NCBI RefSeq assembly: GCF_016638705.1 | Contig: NZ_CP067341.1 | Coordinates: forward strand, 1,925,501 to 1,989,500 | Source of the DNA: Lysinibacillus agricola | Lineage (GTDB): Bacteria; Bacillota; Bacilli; Bacillales_A; Planococcaceae | Direction: 5' to 3' | DNA: 64,000 nt | Shown: in pieces, positions 1 to 8,883 of the stretch | How the letters are laid out: every line of letters starts with the position of its first letter | Numbering within the stretch: the stretch's first letter is position 1 | Program-made: the position numbers and the translations under genes | Notes under the pieces: generated by a model | Database searches by the model: none | Seen by the model: only the letters and a program-made list of their open reading frames with translations | Told to the model about the DNA's origin: nothing

Positions 1-171
1 CAGTTCATGTTTACTACCAAAAGTATTGTATAAGCTGCCTTTCCCAATTCCAGTATCATTGCATAAATCCTGTGTAGAACACCCCTCATATCCTCTTTTC
101 CAAAAGGTTTTCATGGCGACATCTACAATTGAGGAATACTCAAACTCTCGGGGTCTGCCTCGTTTATTCAA
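1..171 (-). CDS. TetR-family transcriptional regulator, N-terminal part
   Basis: The minus strand reads 57 codons from a TTG at 171 and runs off the left edge, so only the DNA-binding end is present. The translation opens with LNKRGRPREF and contains the helix-turn-helix TQDLCNDTGIGKGSLYNTF near residues 38-56, the hallmark of TetR/AcrR repressors. A GGAGGAGG ribosome binding site lies just upstream of the TTG, which decides the start. It is divergent from the MerR gene at 356. The ligand-binding domain is outside the window, so the inducer and target cannot be inferred. Confidence 0.85.
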   Translation of the reverse strand, partial: MNKRGRPREFEYSSIVDVAMKTFWKRGYEGCSTQDLCNDTGIGKGSLYNTFGSKHEL

Positions 172-283
172 ATTTATCCTCCTCCCATATACATTAATAG
201 AATATCCTTTTTGTACTAAGCGGTCAATAAAAGTTTTCAGTCAAGGAAAGTAAAAGATAAAGAGATAAAAGTATAAGTCTTGA

Positions 284-314
284 TTGACTTTGTCCTTAGG
301 GGAAGGTGTATAAA
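284..314 (+). promoter_or_regulatory. MerR-type promoter with 19-bp spacer
   Basis: TTGACT (284-289) and TATAAA (309-314) are separated by 19 bp instead of 17. The spacer holds an imperfect dyad, CCTT-AGGGG-AAGG. Overlong spacers with a central dyad are the signature of MerR-activated promoters such as that of bmr. It sits about 40 bp before the MerR gene at 356, so autoregulation of the MerR-hydrolase pair is likely. Confidence 0.7.
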
Positions 315-355
315 TGAATTGTAGCAAGTAACAAATAAATGAGTGAGGTGGTTTT

Positions 356-1180
356 GTGCTATCAATAGGAGAATTCTCAAAAATATGTGGTGTCTCTACA
401 AAAACACTTCGATATTACGATGAAATCGGATTAATTAATCCCGATGAGATTAATGCTGAAAGCGGTTATCGGTATTATTCCATCGAACAACTAAAAAGGA
501 TGCTCTATATCAACCGTTTAAAATCCTATCATTTTTCTCTTGAAGAAATTAAAACGATGTTGGATTTAGAAGAGGATCAATCCGAAGAAATGCTTTGTTC
601 AACGCTTAACCAAAAGAGAAATGAAATGCAAGAGAAACTAAAGGCTTTTGAATATCTTGTAAAACAACTGAGTCATGATATTTCAAACTTAGAAAAAGGA
701 GTACCAATCATGTCGTACCTTGAGGATATTGAAGTACAGCTTGTTGAAACAAAGCCAATGAATATCCTTTATAAGCGATTGATATTGAGCAGTGATGATT
801 ATGCATCGGGATATGGTCATTATTTTAGCGAGTTATATGAAAGAATTGCGAAGGAAAAGCTCACTTTACTTGGTCAGCCAATGACGATTTACCATAGCCC
901 TGAATTTAATCCAGCTGGCAATGATACCGAGTTTGCTATTCAGATAGCTGAGTCTGTCAAAGGAACGAGAGATTTGCCTGGTAGCCTCTGTGCTAAATCT
1001 GTTTTAAAGGGAGCTTATCCGGAATTGACCTCTGTTTACGCTAATTTGATGAAGTGGATTGAAAATGAGGGTTACGAGCTGATATTGCCGCCATATGAAA
1101 TATATGTAACAGATCCAAATCAAGTAAACGCCCCTGAGGAGTTTGTTACTGAGGTGTATTTTCCTGTAAAGAAAAAATGA
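356..1180 (+). CDS. MerR-family regulator with GyrI-like effector domain
   Basis: A 274-residue protein starting at GTG 356 after a GAGGTGG site. Residues 2-25 (SIGEFSKICGVSTKTLRYYD) are the MerR winged helix, followed by a dimerisation coiled coil to about residue 110. The C-terminal 150 residues resemble the GyrI/AraC effector-binding fold of BmrR-like multidrug sensors. The overlong-spacer promoter 40 bp upstream suggests it activates its own transcription together with the serine hydrolase that starts 16 bp after its stop. The ligand is unknown; the fold suggests a small hydrophobic or cationic compound. Confidence 0.88.
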   Translation: MLSIGEFSKICGVSTKTLRYYDEIGLINPDEINAESGYRYYSIEQLKRMLYINRLKSYHFSLEEIKTMLDLEEDQSEEMLCSTLNQKRNEMQEKLKAFEYLVKQLSHDISNLEKGVPIMSYLEDIEVQLVETKPMNILYKRLILSSDDYASGYGHYFSELYERIAKEKLTLLGQPMTIYHSPEFNPAGNDTEFAIQIAESVKGTRDLPGSLCAKSVLKGAYPELTSVYANLMKWIENEGYELILPPYEIYVTDPNQVNAPEEFVTEVYFPVKKK

Positions 1181-1196
1181 CAATTAGGAGGTTCCT

Positions 1197-2207
1197 ATGC
1201 AAACAACAATAAATTGGCAAGCGGTAAAACCTGAAAGCATATATATGAACAATGAAAAACTTTTTAAGCTAGAACAGACGATAAAAAGTGATTATCACAA
1301 TATAAATGGCATTATTATCATTAAAGATGGTCATTTAGCATATGAAAAATATTTTAATGGCAAAGGTCCTGATGATAGTCACCATGTAGCATCTGTAACA
1401 AAAAGTGTACTATCTGCACTTATAGGCATCGCTATTGATAAAGGATATATTCAAAGCGTGGAAGAGAAAGTGATAGATTTTTTCCCAAAATATATTTCTG
1501 ATGCTGATAAGCAGAAACAACAGATTACTATACGGCATCTTCTTACGATGACAGTACCATATCCATATGAGGATTGGCATGAGCCGCTAGATATTCTATG
1601 TCAACAGCAGGATTGGATAAAATATACACTTGATATAATGGGTAAAAACGGGGATTTAGGCACTTTTAAATATTCCACAGCTGGAGCACATTTATTGTCA
1701 GCTATTCTTACTCAAAGTACAGGCAAGAGTGCACGAGCGTTCGCCAATGAACATTTGTTTACACCGCTTGGCATGAAAGAAATTCCTGACTATAAAATGA
1801 ACGCATATGGGTTTGATGATTTATTCGGGAAAAACGTTAAGGGGTGGGTACATGATCCAAACGGTCATTCGACCGGTGGATGGGGGCTAACATTAACTAC
1901 TCGTGATATGGCGCGATTTGGCTACCTCTATTTAAATAAGGGCATTTTGGATGATAATAGAGTTCTCTCAGAGACATGGATTTGTGATTCAACGGAGATG
2001 AACCCTAACAATTACGGTTATTTATGGTGGCTACGACAAGAGGATGGGCTTTCTACATATTCAGCTATAGGGGATGGAGGCAATATGATTTGTTGTATGC
2101 CAAAAATGAATATGGTTGTGGCGATTAGTTCAGAAGTCATCATGAATCCACGAGATAGATGGCCGTTAATGAAAGAGTATATAATCCCAGCGGTAATAAA
2201 TAAATAA
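1197..2207 (+). CDS. Serine hydrolase, beta-lactamase/DD-peptidase (class C) family
   Basis: A 336-residue protein of the class C beta-lactamase fold family (Pfam Beta-lactamase). The nucleophile motif S-V-T-K is at residues 66-69. A Y-S-T sequence near residue 158 stands where the family has Y-x-N, and a GDGGN near residue 292 stands where HxG/KTG is expected. The altered second motif argues for an esterase or amide hydrolase rather than a true beta-lactamase. No signal peptide is visible, so it is probably cytoplasmic. AGGAGG precedes the ATG, 16 bp after the MerR gene, so the two are probably co-transcribed and the substrate may relate to the MerR ligand. Confidence 0.82.
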   Translation: MQTTINWQAVKPESIYMNNEKLFKLEQTIKSDYHNINGIIIIKDGHLAYEKYFNGKGPDDSHHVASVTKSVLSALIGIAIDKGYIQSVEEKVIDFFPKYISDADKQKQQITIRHLLTMTVPYPYEDWHEPLDILCQQQDWIKYTLDIMGKNGDLGTFKYSTAGAHLLSAILTQSTGKSARAFANEHLFTPLGMKEIPDYKMNAYGFDDLFGKNVKGWVHDPNGHSTGGWGLTLTTRDMARFGYLYLNKGILDDNRVLSETWICDSTEMNPNNYGYLWWLRQEDGLSTYSAIGDGGNMICCMPKMNMVVAISSEVIMNPRDRWPLMKEYIIPAVINK

Positions 2208-2407
2208 GGCTAAATTCCTTTCCAACTGGGCTGGTGTACATTTGCTTCAAATTTCATCTGTAACTATCTCTAATCCCCTAGTCTCGACCTCAATGATATA
2301 CATTTTAACACCCCTAACTTTGTGATGAACCAAAAGTAAACCTAATACTTATTCCAATCCTATTGATCTCATTGCTCAAGGTGAAATTTTGATCCCATCA
2401 AATTAAA

Positions 2408-2442
2408 CAATAGGCTATAATAAATAGTCTATTGCATTTTTT
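2408..2442 (+). terminator. Probable terminator of the MerR-hydrolase unit
   Basis: An 11-bp stem with one wobble pair (2408-2418 with 2424-2434) is followed shortly by a run of six T. It lies 200 bp past the hydrolase stop. The rest of the 350-bp gap 2208-2557 shows no convincing gene. Confidence 0.55.
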
Positions 2443-2557
2443 GATGAAGTTTTCTCAATGAAGAAACGAATTGAAAGACCCACTTCCTGAAGGTCGTTCT
2501 CACTACATCTTCAGTTTGAGGTTAAATTATACTTTTAAAATAAAGTGAGGGAAAGAA

Positions 2558-2998
2558 ATGAGTAGCTACTTGGTCGTCTTTATTGTCATTGTACTTATAA
2601 TGTTAAGGGAGAAACAAGTTAGACCAGCTCGATTGTGGATCATACCAGTTTTGTTAATGGGTGTAATGTTTTCTACTATTTCAAGTATTAAATTAACGCC
2701 TTTAAGTATTGTGATGTATATCAGTTGTTTAATAGTTGGATTGAGTATAGGAGTATGGAAAGGAAAACTAGAAAAAATTCGTATGAATCATACTAGGGGA
2801 ATCGTAACTACACAAAGCTCTATTGCCGGTATTATTTTGTTTTTCGGGATTCTTCTTGTAAGGTTATTTGTAGGTCACTGGAGTAGAGAGCTTGCATTGC
2901 TATCATTAACAAATGCTCTTATGTTCATACCACTTGGTAGTATTTGTTCTCGTCGCTATATTATCTACTTGAGATACAAACAACTTATGGGAGAATAA
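2558..2998 (+). CDS. CcdC-like (DUF1453) integral membrane protein
   Basis: A 146-residue hydrophobic protein with four predicted membrane segments (about residues 2-18, 27-43, 48-66 and 88-106) and a conserved-looking REKQVRPARLW stretch after the first helix. This layout matches the CcdC/DUF1453 family of Bacillales, linked by name to cytochrome c maturation although its molecular role is not established. A GTGAGGGAAAG site precedes the ATG. It stands alone between the serine hydrolase and the carboxypeptidase. The assignment rests on topology and the RxxxVRP motif. Confidence 0.6.
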   Translation: MSSYLVVFIVIVLIMLREKQVRPARLWIIPVLLMGVMFSTISSIKLTPLSIVMYISCLIVGLSIGVWKGKLEKIRMNHTRGIVTTQSSIAGIILFFGILLVRLFVGHWSRELALLSLTNALMFIPLGSICSRRYIIYLRYKQLMGE

Positions 2999-3203
2999 AA
3001 TGCAGCAACATAGCATAATAATCCTCGTTTTGATTAAAAGATCTAATATTAGGATCAAAATCCCTACACATTCTTTTCGACATAACTTTAAATTTTTGTA
3101 GAATCAATATTTAGCTGTAGGAGTAGAATTATACTAAAAGTCCATAATATACAAAATTTTCGAAAATATGATAAACTAGTAGCGTGAAAAGGAGGATGTT
3201 AGC

Positions 3204-4700
3204 ATGACTGTACAACAATTTACTGACTATGTGAAAAAAATGCAGCACTATGAAGAAGCACTGAGTGTGATTTACTGGGATATGCGTACGGGGGCGCCTA
3301 AGAAAGGGTTAGCTCAACGTTCAGAGGTAGTTGGAACATTATCCGCCTCCTTATTTGACATGCAAACTAGTGAAGAATTAGGGAAATTACTAACGGGTCT
3401 AGAGGGACAAAAGGCAGATCTCGATTATGTTACGCTACGTTTAGTTGAGGAAGTGCGTAAAGAATACGATCAAAATAAAAAAATTCCAGCTAATGAATAT
3501 AAGGAATTCGTCATTCTACAATCTAAAGCAGAAACAGCATGGGAAGAAGCAAAAGCGACGAATAATTTTGCGTTATTCCTACCTTATTTAGAGGAAATTA
3601 TAAGCTGGCAGAAGAAATTTATTCAATATTGGGGTATTAAAAACGGTTCTCCATACAATACATTACTAGATTTATATGAACCGGATATGACGACTGATGT
3701 TTTAGATCAAGTTTTTGGTGAATTACGTGAAACAATTGTTTCTCTTGTGCAAAGAATTGCAGCTTCACCAAATAAACCAAATACAAGCATTTTATTTAAG
3801 CATTTCCCTCGTGAATCACAGCGTGCATTATCATTAGAAATGTTAGCACAACTCGGCTATGATTTTGATGCAGGTCGCTTAGATGAAAGTGTCCATCCAT
3901 TTATGATTGGTTTGAATCATGGAGATAATCGTATTACAACCAAATATGATGAAAACGATTTCCGTTCAGCGATTTTTGGAACAATCCATGAGTGTGGGCA
4001 TGCTATGTATGAACAGAATATCGATGCAAAACTTGATGGTTTACCATTAGCAACAGGAACATCTATGGGTATACATGAATCCCAATCTTTATTTTATGAA
4101 AATTTTGTTGGTAGGAATGAAAAGTTCTGGGAGCATAACTATGAGCAACTTCAAAAATATTCACCTGTACAATTTGGTGATGTAGCATTAGCTGATTTCC
4201 TGCGAGCAATTAATATGGTGGAGCCATCGTTTATTCGCATTGAAGCGGATGAGTTAACATATCCACTACATATTATGATTCGCTATGAAATTGAGCGAGA
4301 CCTATTCAATGGCGATCTTCAAGCGAAGGATCTTCCACAAGTATGGAATGATAAATACGAGGAATATTTAGGCATTCGTCCTGAGACAGATGCAAAAGGG
4401 GTACTACAAGATATGCACTGGTCAGGGGGCATGTTTGGCTATTTCCCATCTTATGCTCTAGGAATGATTTACGCTGCACAATGGAAGCATGCAATGGATA
4501 AAGATATTCCAAACTTTGATGAGCTGTTAGAAAAGGGTGAGCTTCTACCAATTCGAGAGTGGTTAACAGACAAAGTCCATCAATACGGTGCGCTGAAGAA
4601 GCCATTCGAATTGCTACAGGAGGCGACAGGGGAAGGCCTAAACGCAAAATATCTAGCAAACTATTTACAAGAAAAATATACGAAGCTGTATCAGCTCTAA
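3204..4700 (+). CDS. Carboxypeptidase M32 (Taq family)
   Basis: A 498-residue cytosolic metallocarboxypeptidase, close to the usual family length of about 500. The zinc site H262-E263-x-x-H266 is seen in HECGH, with a further conserved block around GIHESQS that carries the third ligand. M32 enzymes remove C-terminal residues from peptides with broad specificity. AAGGAGG precedes the ATG. The gene is monocistronic and followed by a strong terminator. It resembles Bacillus YpwA. Confidence 0.95.
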   Translation: MTVQQFTDYVKKMQHYEEALSVIYWDMRTGAPKKGLAQRSEVVGTLSASLFDMQTSEELGKLLTGLEGQKADLDYVTLRLVEEVRKEYDQNKKIPANEYKEFVILQSKAETAWEEAKATNNFALFLPYLEEIISWQKKFIQYWGIKNGSPYNTLLDLYEPDMTTDVLDQVFGELRETIVSLVQRIAASPNKPNTSILFKHFPRESQRALSLEMLAQLGYDFDAGRLDESVHPFMIGLNHGDNRITTKYDENDFRSAIFGTIHECGHAMYEQNIDAKLDGLPLATGTSMGIHESQSLFYENFVGRNEKFWEHNYEQLQKYSPVQFGDVALADFLRAINMVEPSFIRIEADELTYPLHIMIRYEIERDLFNGDLQAKDLPQVWNDKYEEYLGIRPETDAKGVLQDMHWSGGMFGYFPSYALGMIYAAQWKHAMDKDIPNFDELLEKGELLPIREWLTDKVHQYGALKKPFELLQEATGEGLNAKYLANYLQEKYTKLYQL

Positions 4701-4705
4701 AGCCC

Positions 4706-4745
4706 AAAGCGATTTCTCGTAACAAAGAAATCGCTTTTCTAAAAG
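4706..4745 (+). terminator. Intrinsic terminator after the carboxypeptidase gene
   Basis: A perfect 12-bp stem (4706-4717 with 4726-4737) encodes AAAGCGATTTCT and its complement and ends in a short T run. Nearly the same stem is used at 10463-10497. Confidence 0.8.
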
Positions 4746-4840
4746 CAAAATGGTCAAGAAAATTATTATGAATGTTGTGACGCTTTCAATGAATGTGATT
4801 TTTGTTCCAGGCTACTCACTTTCGCTCAAACAGAATCCTG

Positions 4841-4907
4841 TTGTTGCTGCCGCTTCGCTTTCGCACAAAAAACAATTGTTGCTGCCGCTTCGCTTTCGCA
4901 CAAAAAT
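4841..4907. repeat. Two units of the TTGTTGCTGCCGCTTCGC repeat
   Basis: Two near-identical copies with 35-bp period (4841-4875 and 4876-4907) of a sequence ending in CTTTCGCACAAAAA. The same unit forms the 36-bp array at 32544-32756 and part of the dispersed element at 27561-27720. Confidence 0.85.
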
Positions 4908-5040
4908 ATAAATTAGAGTGTTATATTAGAAAATACATGCTATGTGAAGTGGTTGTTGATTTGAAATAAAGCTCAACCGTTTATAAGAAAGTTGCACCGT
5001 TTCACCTCTTTGGATTTGATTATCTAAAAGGGTGTTTTTT

Positions 5041-5195
5041 ATGCCCAAAAGAAGAAGAACATCTGAAGTTGAGAAATGGATTAAAGAAGGTCGCGAACAA
5101 AAGAAAAAATTGATGGTGCCCCGCCAGAGAAATTTAGTTCACGCCTTATGGAAAAATTAAAGAAAAAGCGAGATGAAAGGTTTGGAAAAGACTAA
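5041..5195 (+). pseudogene. Frameshifted remnant of a small basic protein gene
   Basis: From ATG 5041 the frame reads MPKRRRTSEVEKWIKEGREQ and soon after runs to a stop at 5160 in what looks like the wrong frame. A shifted frame continues as DGAPPEKFSSRLMEKLKKK to a stop at 5195. The two halves look like one lysine-rich protein broken by a frameshift. The first twenty residues recall the start of TnsA-type transposon endonucleases (R-R-x-S-E...KWIKEGR). That match is short and is inference only. It could mark a decayed Tn7-like insertion. Confidence 0.4.
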
Positions 5196-5287
5196 CAATT
5201 TAGTTATTCTAAAAGGCGATGAGAAAGCTGTCTATAAAGACCAATCTTTAAACGAATATATGATTAACCCTTTCATTGAAGCATTTT

Positions 5288-5446
5288 GGTGAAAGACCGG
5301 ATCGTGAAACGTCCTGCAAAATTTTAGCTATTAAGTGTGGGTCTTATGCAAGTGAATTGTTTACATTTGGGACGTGGACAGAGGCACTTTATCGCTTTCG
5401 TTCTTCTTCAATAGCGTTGCATAAATGTCGATATCATAAGTTGTAG
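5288..5446 (+). pseudogene. Decayed coding fragment, homing-endonuclease-repeat-like
   Basis: A 52-codon open stretch without a start codon contains GERPDRETSC and FTFGTWTEALYRF. The spacing recalls the repeats (G-R-P ... F-G-S-W-x-x-A-L) found beside HNH and homing nucleases. Stops surround it in all frames and no ribosome binding site is present. With the broken gene at 5041-5195 it makes the 4746-5600 stretch look like the scar of a lost mobile or accessory element. Family assignment is weak. Confidence 0.3.
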
Positions 5447-5612
5447 TAGTTATCTGGGAATTATCACCACGTAGGCAGTTTGAGTCCATTTGGTATTTAC
5501 ATCCATATCAAGTTCGGGGTTCCAGTAATCGAATAAGCAAACGAGGGTGCATTTAATGATATTCCTGTCCTTAGTTATAGGAAGAATAGGGGTAATTCAA
5601 TTTAATTTATAG

Positions 5613-5618
5613 TATAAT
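5613..5618 (+). promoter_or_regulatory. -10 box of the two-component operon
   Basis: A perfect TATAAT at 5613-5618 lies about 37 bp before the response regulator start. No good -35 box is seen 17 bp upstream, which suggests an activator-dependent or weak promoter. Confidence 0.5.
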
Positions 5619-5654
5619 GATTATTTCAATAATGCGATGGAAAAGAGGAAACGG

Positions 5655-6329
5655 ATGCCTACTATACTGGTTGCTGACGACGACGCGAACATTCGCGAAC
5701 TCGTCTGTTTATTTCTACGCAACGACGGATTCGCAACAGTCGAAGCCGAGGACGGCAAGGAAGCAATGGCCATCTACACATCAACGCATGTCGATCTTGT
5801 CGTGCTCGACATTATGATGCCGATTATGGATGGTTGGACGTTATGCAAGGAGCTCAGAAGGGCCAATCCTGATCTTCCATTACTTATGCTGACTGCAAGG
5901 GGCGAAACATGGGAAAAAGTGAAAGGATTTGAACTTGGAGCGGATGATTATTTAACTAAACCATTTGATCCGTTGGAGTTGTCGGTTCGTGTTAAGGCAC
6001 TATTGAAACGATACCGAATTGGCTCCACGCAAAAAATCCAGTTAGGCAACGTCATTCTTGATCGACAGACTTATAAGGTGATGAGGGGGACGGAGTCGCT
6101 CACGTTACCGCTCAAGGAGTTCGAATTACTTTATAAGCTCGCCGGAACACCCGGACAAGTCTATACGCGTGTGCAGTTGATCGATCAAATTTGGGGGATT
6201 GATTACGCTGGAGATGATCGAACGATAGACGTACATATTAAACGCTTGCGCGAACGGTTCGCGACTACAGCCGATTTTCGTATCGAAACGGTACGTGGGC
6301 TTGGTTACCGCCTTGAGGTGCACGAATGA
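5655..6329 (+). CDS. OmpR/PhoB-family response regulator
   Basis: A 224-residue two-domain regulator. The receiver domain has acidic residues D8-D10, the phosphoacceptor D52 in VLDIMMPIMDG, T80 and K102 in TKPF. The C-terminal winged helix ends in IDVHIKRLRERF and VRGLGYRLE. ATG 5655 is chosen over ATG 5637 because an AGAGGA site sits 6-7 bp before it. The stop overlaps the kinase start by 4 bp (ATGA), implying translational coupling. Its likely targets are the two hydrolase promoters at 7799-7851 and 9109-9161. Base use is more G+C-rich by eye than flanking genes, suggesting acquisition. Confidence 0.93.
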   Translation: MPTILVADDDANIRELVCLFLRNDGFATVEAEDGKEAMAIYTSTHVDLVVLDIMMPIMDGWTLCKELRRANPDLPLLMLTARGETWEKVKGFELGADDYLTKPFDPLELSVRVKALLKRYRIGSTQKIQLGNVILDRQTYKVMRGTESLTLPLKEFELLYKLAGTPGQVYTRVQLIDQIWGIDYAGDDRTIDVHIKRLRERFATTADFRIETVRGLGYRLEVHE

Positions 6330-7693
6330 TCAAATCTTTATATACACGCGTAGTCCTGATATTTCTAGTCTCCGTAATCGGGGGCACGATCATTGCTTTT
6401 TTTGTAGCAACTTGGGTATTTGAAGATAAATTGAACGAGAACCTGCAAATCCCCTTACTTAACTTTGGTCAGGACATCGCCCGGATTTATGAGACATTAC
6501 CGTTAAGTGAAGCGAACACATTCGTAAGTGGAATGAATCAGCTCAAATCCTATCATATTCGAATTTATGAAGAAACGGGTCAGTTCCAGTCTTATGGAGC
6601 GCTTAACGGAGACAAACCTGCCACTGTGACGATGGAACAGGTGATAAAAGTACTAGATGGAAATATTGTTCAAGTCAATCCGAGTGGTGTTTCTACTGTT
6701 CTCTTAGGGTTGCCGTTGACAACTGAAATGGGAACGAAAGCGATGTTTATAGAACCGATCGCCCTCCCTTCCACCTCTTTTGTAATAAAGTGGATTTTGA
6801 ACTTTTCAACCTATTCGTTGATAGCAGGAAGCCTATTGATTCTGGTTGCTGCCATGTTCCTAGTCAAACCAATCAAAAAGCTGACAAAAGCGACTAGACA
6901 TATAGCAGGTGGAGATTTTAACGTTAAGCTGAATATTAAGCAAAAGGGTGAGCTAGGTACTTTAGCTCGCAGCTTCGAAGAAATGATGCACGATCTGCAG
7001 CAACTTGAGCAGATGCGTAGGGATTTCGTATCGAATGTGTCGCATGAAGTTCAGTCGCCGCTCACCTCGATATCCGGTTATGCTTTAGCGCTCAAGCAAG
7101 TAAACCTCGCAGATAACGAGCGGAGCCGTTATCTCGATATTATCATCGCTGAAGCAGACCGGATGTCCAAGATGAGCGATAGCCTGCTAAAGCTGAGTTT
7201 GCTTGAATCGCAGTCACAGCAACTGCGGCTGGTCACGTTCAGCCTTGATGAACAAATCAGACGAGTCATCGTCGCTATCCAGCCGCAATGGTCGGCTCGC
7301 AACATCCGTTTCGAGCTCAATTTGAACGCGGTTCGCCTAATGGCTGATCATGATCAATTAAACCAGGTATGGACGAACATACTCGGCAATAGTATCAAAT
7401 TTTCCAAAGATGGCGGAGTTATTAACATCAGCATCAAACAAGATATCAAAAATGTGACAGTCCGAGTATCCGACACTGGCATTGGTATTTCCTTAGAGGA
7501 TCAGAAGCGTATATTCGAGCGGTTTTTTAAGGCTGATCGTTCCCATAGTCGTAAGTATGACGGCAGTGGTATGGGACTCGCCATCGTTAAACAGATCGTA
7601 TCGCTTCATCAAGGCGACATCCGAGTGGAAAGCGAGCCTGGCCGAGGAACGACTGTCATTGTCACTTTGCCAATCACAACACCAACAGAGTAA
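6326..7693 (+). CDS. Membrane sensor histidine kinase
   Basis: A 455-residue kinase. Membrane helices at about 8-28 and 155-178 flank a 125-residue external sensor domain. HAMP follows at about 180-230, then HisKA with H240 in SHEVQSPL, then HATPase with an N box (NQVWTNILGNSIKF), G1 (DTGIGIS), F box (ERFFKADRS) and G2 (GSGMGLAIV). The H-box is unusual in reading HEVQSP where HELRTP is the norm. It is coupled to the response regulator by an ATGA overlap. The external signal is unknown; the regulated hydrolases suggest a cell-envelope cue. Confidence 0.94.
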   Translation: MIKSLYTRVVLIFLVSVIGGTIIAFFVATWVFEDKLNENLQIPLLNFGQDIARIYETLPLSEANTFVSGMNQLKSYHIRIYEETGQFQSYGALNGDKPATVTMEQVIKVLDGNIVQVNPSGVSTVLLGLPLTTEMGTKAMFIEPIALPSTSFVIKWILNFSTYSLIAGSLLILVAAMFLVKPIKKLTKATRHIAGGDFNVKLNIKQKGELGTLARSFEEMMHDLQQLEQMRRDFVSNVSHEVQSPLTSISGYALALKQVNLADNERSRYLDIIIAEADRMSKMSDSLLKLSLLESQSQQLRLVTFSLDEQIRRVIVAIQPQWSARNIRFELNLNAVRLMADHDQLNQVWTNILGNSIKFSKDGGVINISIKQDIKNVTVRVSDTGIGISLEDQKRIFERFFKADRSHSRKYDGSGMGLAIVKQIVSLHQGDIRVESEPGRGTTVIVTLPITTPTE

Positions 7694-7743
7694 TTAGATT
7701 CATGTTGTACATTCAAATTATTTAAACTTCCTCGTACTCCCAT

Positions 7744-7794
7744 GTTACGGCGTCATATGCAAACTTTCTTGCATGTGACGCCGTAACTTTTTTT
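7744..7794 (+). terminator. Strong terminator of the two-component operon
   Basis: A 19-bp stem with one wobble pair (7744-7762 with 7769-7787) and a 6-base loop, followed by seven T. It separates the kinase from the hydrolase promoter that begins at 7799. Confidence 0.92.
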
Positions 7795-7798
7795 GTTT

Positions 7799-7851
7799 GT
7801 TCATATTCCGTTCATATTGTTGTCATATGGAGTACATCATCGTCCTATAAG
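7799..7851 (+). promoter_or_regulatory. Triple direct repeat and -10 box of hydrolase gene 1
   Basis: GTTCATATT occurs at 7799-7807 and 7810-7818, and TGTCATAT at 7821-7828, so three repeats share an 11-bp spacing. TATAAG (7846-7851) follows 17 bp later, placing the third repeat over the -35 region. Direct repeats in phase with the helix that replace a -35 box are typical of activation by OmpR-family regulators. The same arrangement recurs at 9109-9161. Confidence 0.75.
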
Positions 7852-7938
7852 CTATCCTTAATGGCCCATATAAGATGTCTAATAAATAGATAAGAAAAGG
7901 AGAGATGAGAGTGAAACTAAAAGAAGAGGTGATGAGAA

Positions 7939-8883
7939 ATGAGGATGGGTAAACCGCTTATCTTTATACTTAAAGCAATAGGAGTTATAGCTATTGCAAT
8001 AGTACTTTTTCTGGCCATTGTTTTTATTGTTAATATTGTCTGCAACAAATCGGAGCAAGAAAAAATAGAAACTTATGGTCAGTCTGTAACAGTAGAAGGA
8101 AAAAATATGAATGTGTTAATTCAAGGAGAAGGCGAAGAAACCGTGGTGCTCCTACCTGGCTATGGAACAGCGGCACCAGCACTTGATTTTAAGCTGCTCA
8201 TCGATGAATTATCTCCATTTTACAAAGTTGTCGCGATTGAGCCTTTCGGATATGGATTAAGTGATGAAACCGATAAAGAACGAAGCACTGAGAATATTGT
8301 CAGTGAAATGCATGAAGCTTTACAGCAGCTTAATATTGACCATTTTACGCTAATGGGCCACTCCATTGCAGGTATCTACGGACTTGATTATGTCAACAAA
8401 TATCCAAACGAAGTGAGTGCATTTGTAGGAATTGATACTAGTGTTTCTACACAAGGCAGTATGGATGTCAAATTTCCAGTAAAAACATTCGCATTTCTCG
8501 AAAAATCAGGTCTTTTGAGATTAATCAAGAAAGTAGGTACAGACCCTTATGCTGAACTAGTATTTGATGATCAAGCCAAAGAGCAAATGAAAATGATTTC
8601 AAATAAAAACTCGTATAATGCCACTACCCTGAATGAGATGGAACATATTTCCTCTAATTTTAAAAAGGCTCAAAATTTAACATTCCCTAAAGATCTTCCG
8701 CTTCTTTTATTTGTACAAGCAAATAATACGGACAGGGCAAATTGGGTAACATTGCATGAAGCGCAAGCCAAAGAGTCAATGCAAGGAAAAGTAATAACAT
8801 TTGATGGATCACATTATTTACACCATAGCAAATTCAAAGAAATCGCTGAAAACTTTAGAGAATTTATGAAAGAAATAAAGTGA
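7939..8883 (+). CDS. Membrane-anchored alpha/beta hydrolase, copy 1
   Basis: A 314-residue protein with one N-terminal membrane helix (about 8-31) that leaves the catalytic domain outside. The nucleophile S142 is in GHSIAG, the oxyanion-loop motif is LLPGYGTAAP, and H292 in GSHYLHH is the probable catalytic histidine. The start has GAGGTGA 6 bp upstream. A 15-codon frame (7905-7952) with its own AGGAG overlaps this start and could be a leader. It is highly similar to the next gene, including its promoter and 3' flank. The substrate is unknown; control by the adjacent two-component system is inferred. Confidence 0.88.
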   Translation: MRMGKPLIFILKAIGVIAIAIVLFLAIVFIVNIVCNKSEQEKIETYGQSVTVEGKNMNVLIQGEGEETVVLLPGYGTAAPALDFKLLIDELSPFYKVVAIEPFGYGLSDETDKERSTENIVSEMHEALQQLNIDHFTLMGHSIAGIYGLDYVNKYPNEVSAFVGIDTSVSTQGSMDVKFPVKTFAFLEKSGLLRLIKKVGTDPYAELVFDDQAKEQMKMISNKNSYNATTLNEMEHISSNFKKAQNLTFPKDLPLLLFVQANNTDRANWVTLHEAQAKESMQGKVITFDGSHYLHHSKFKEIAENFREFMKEIK

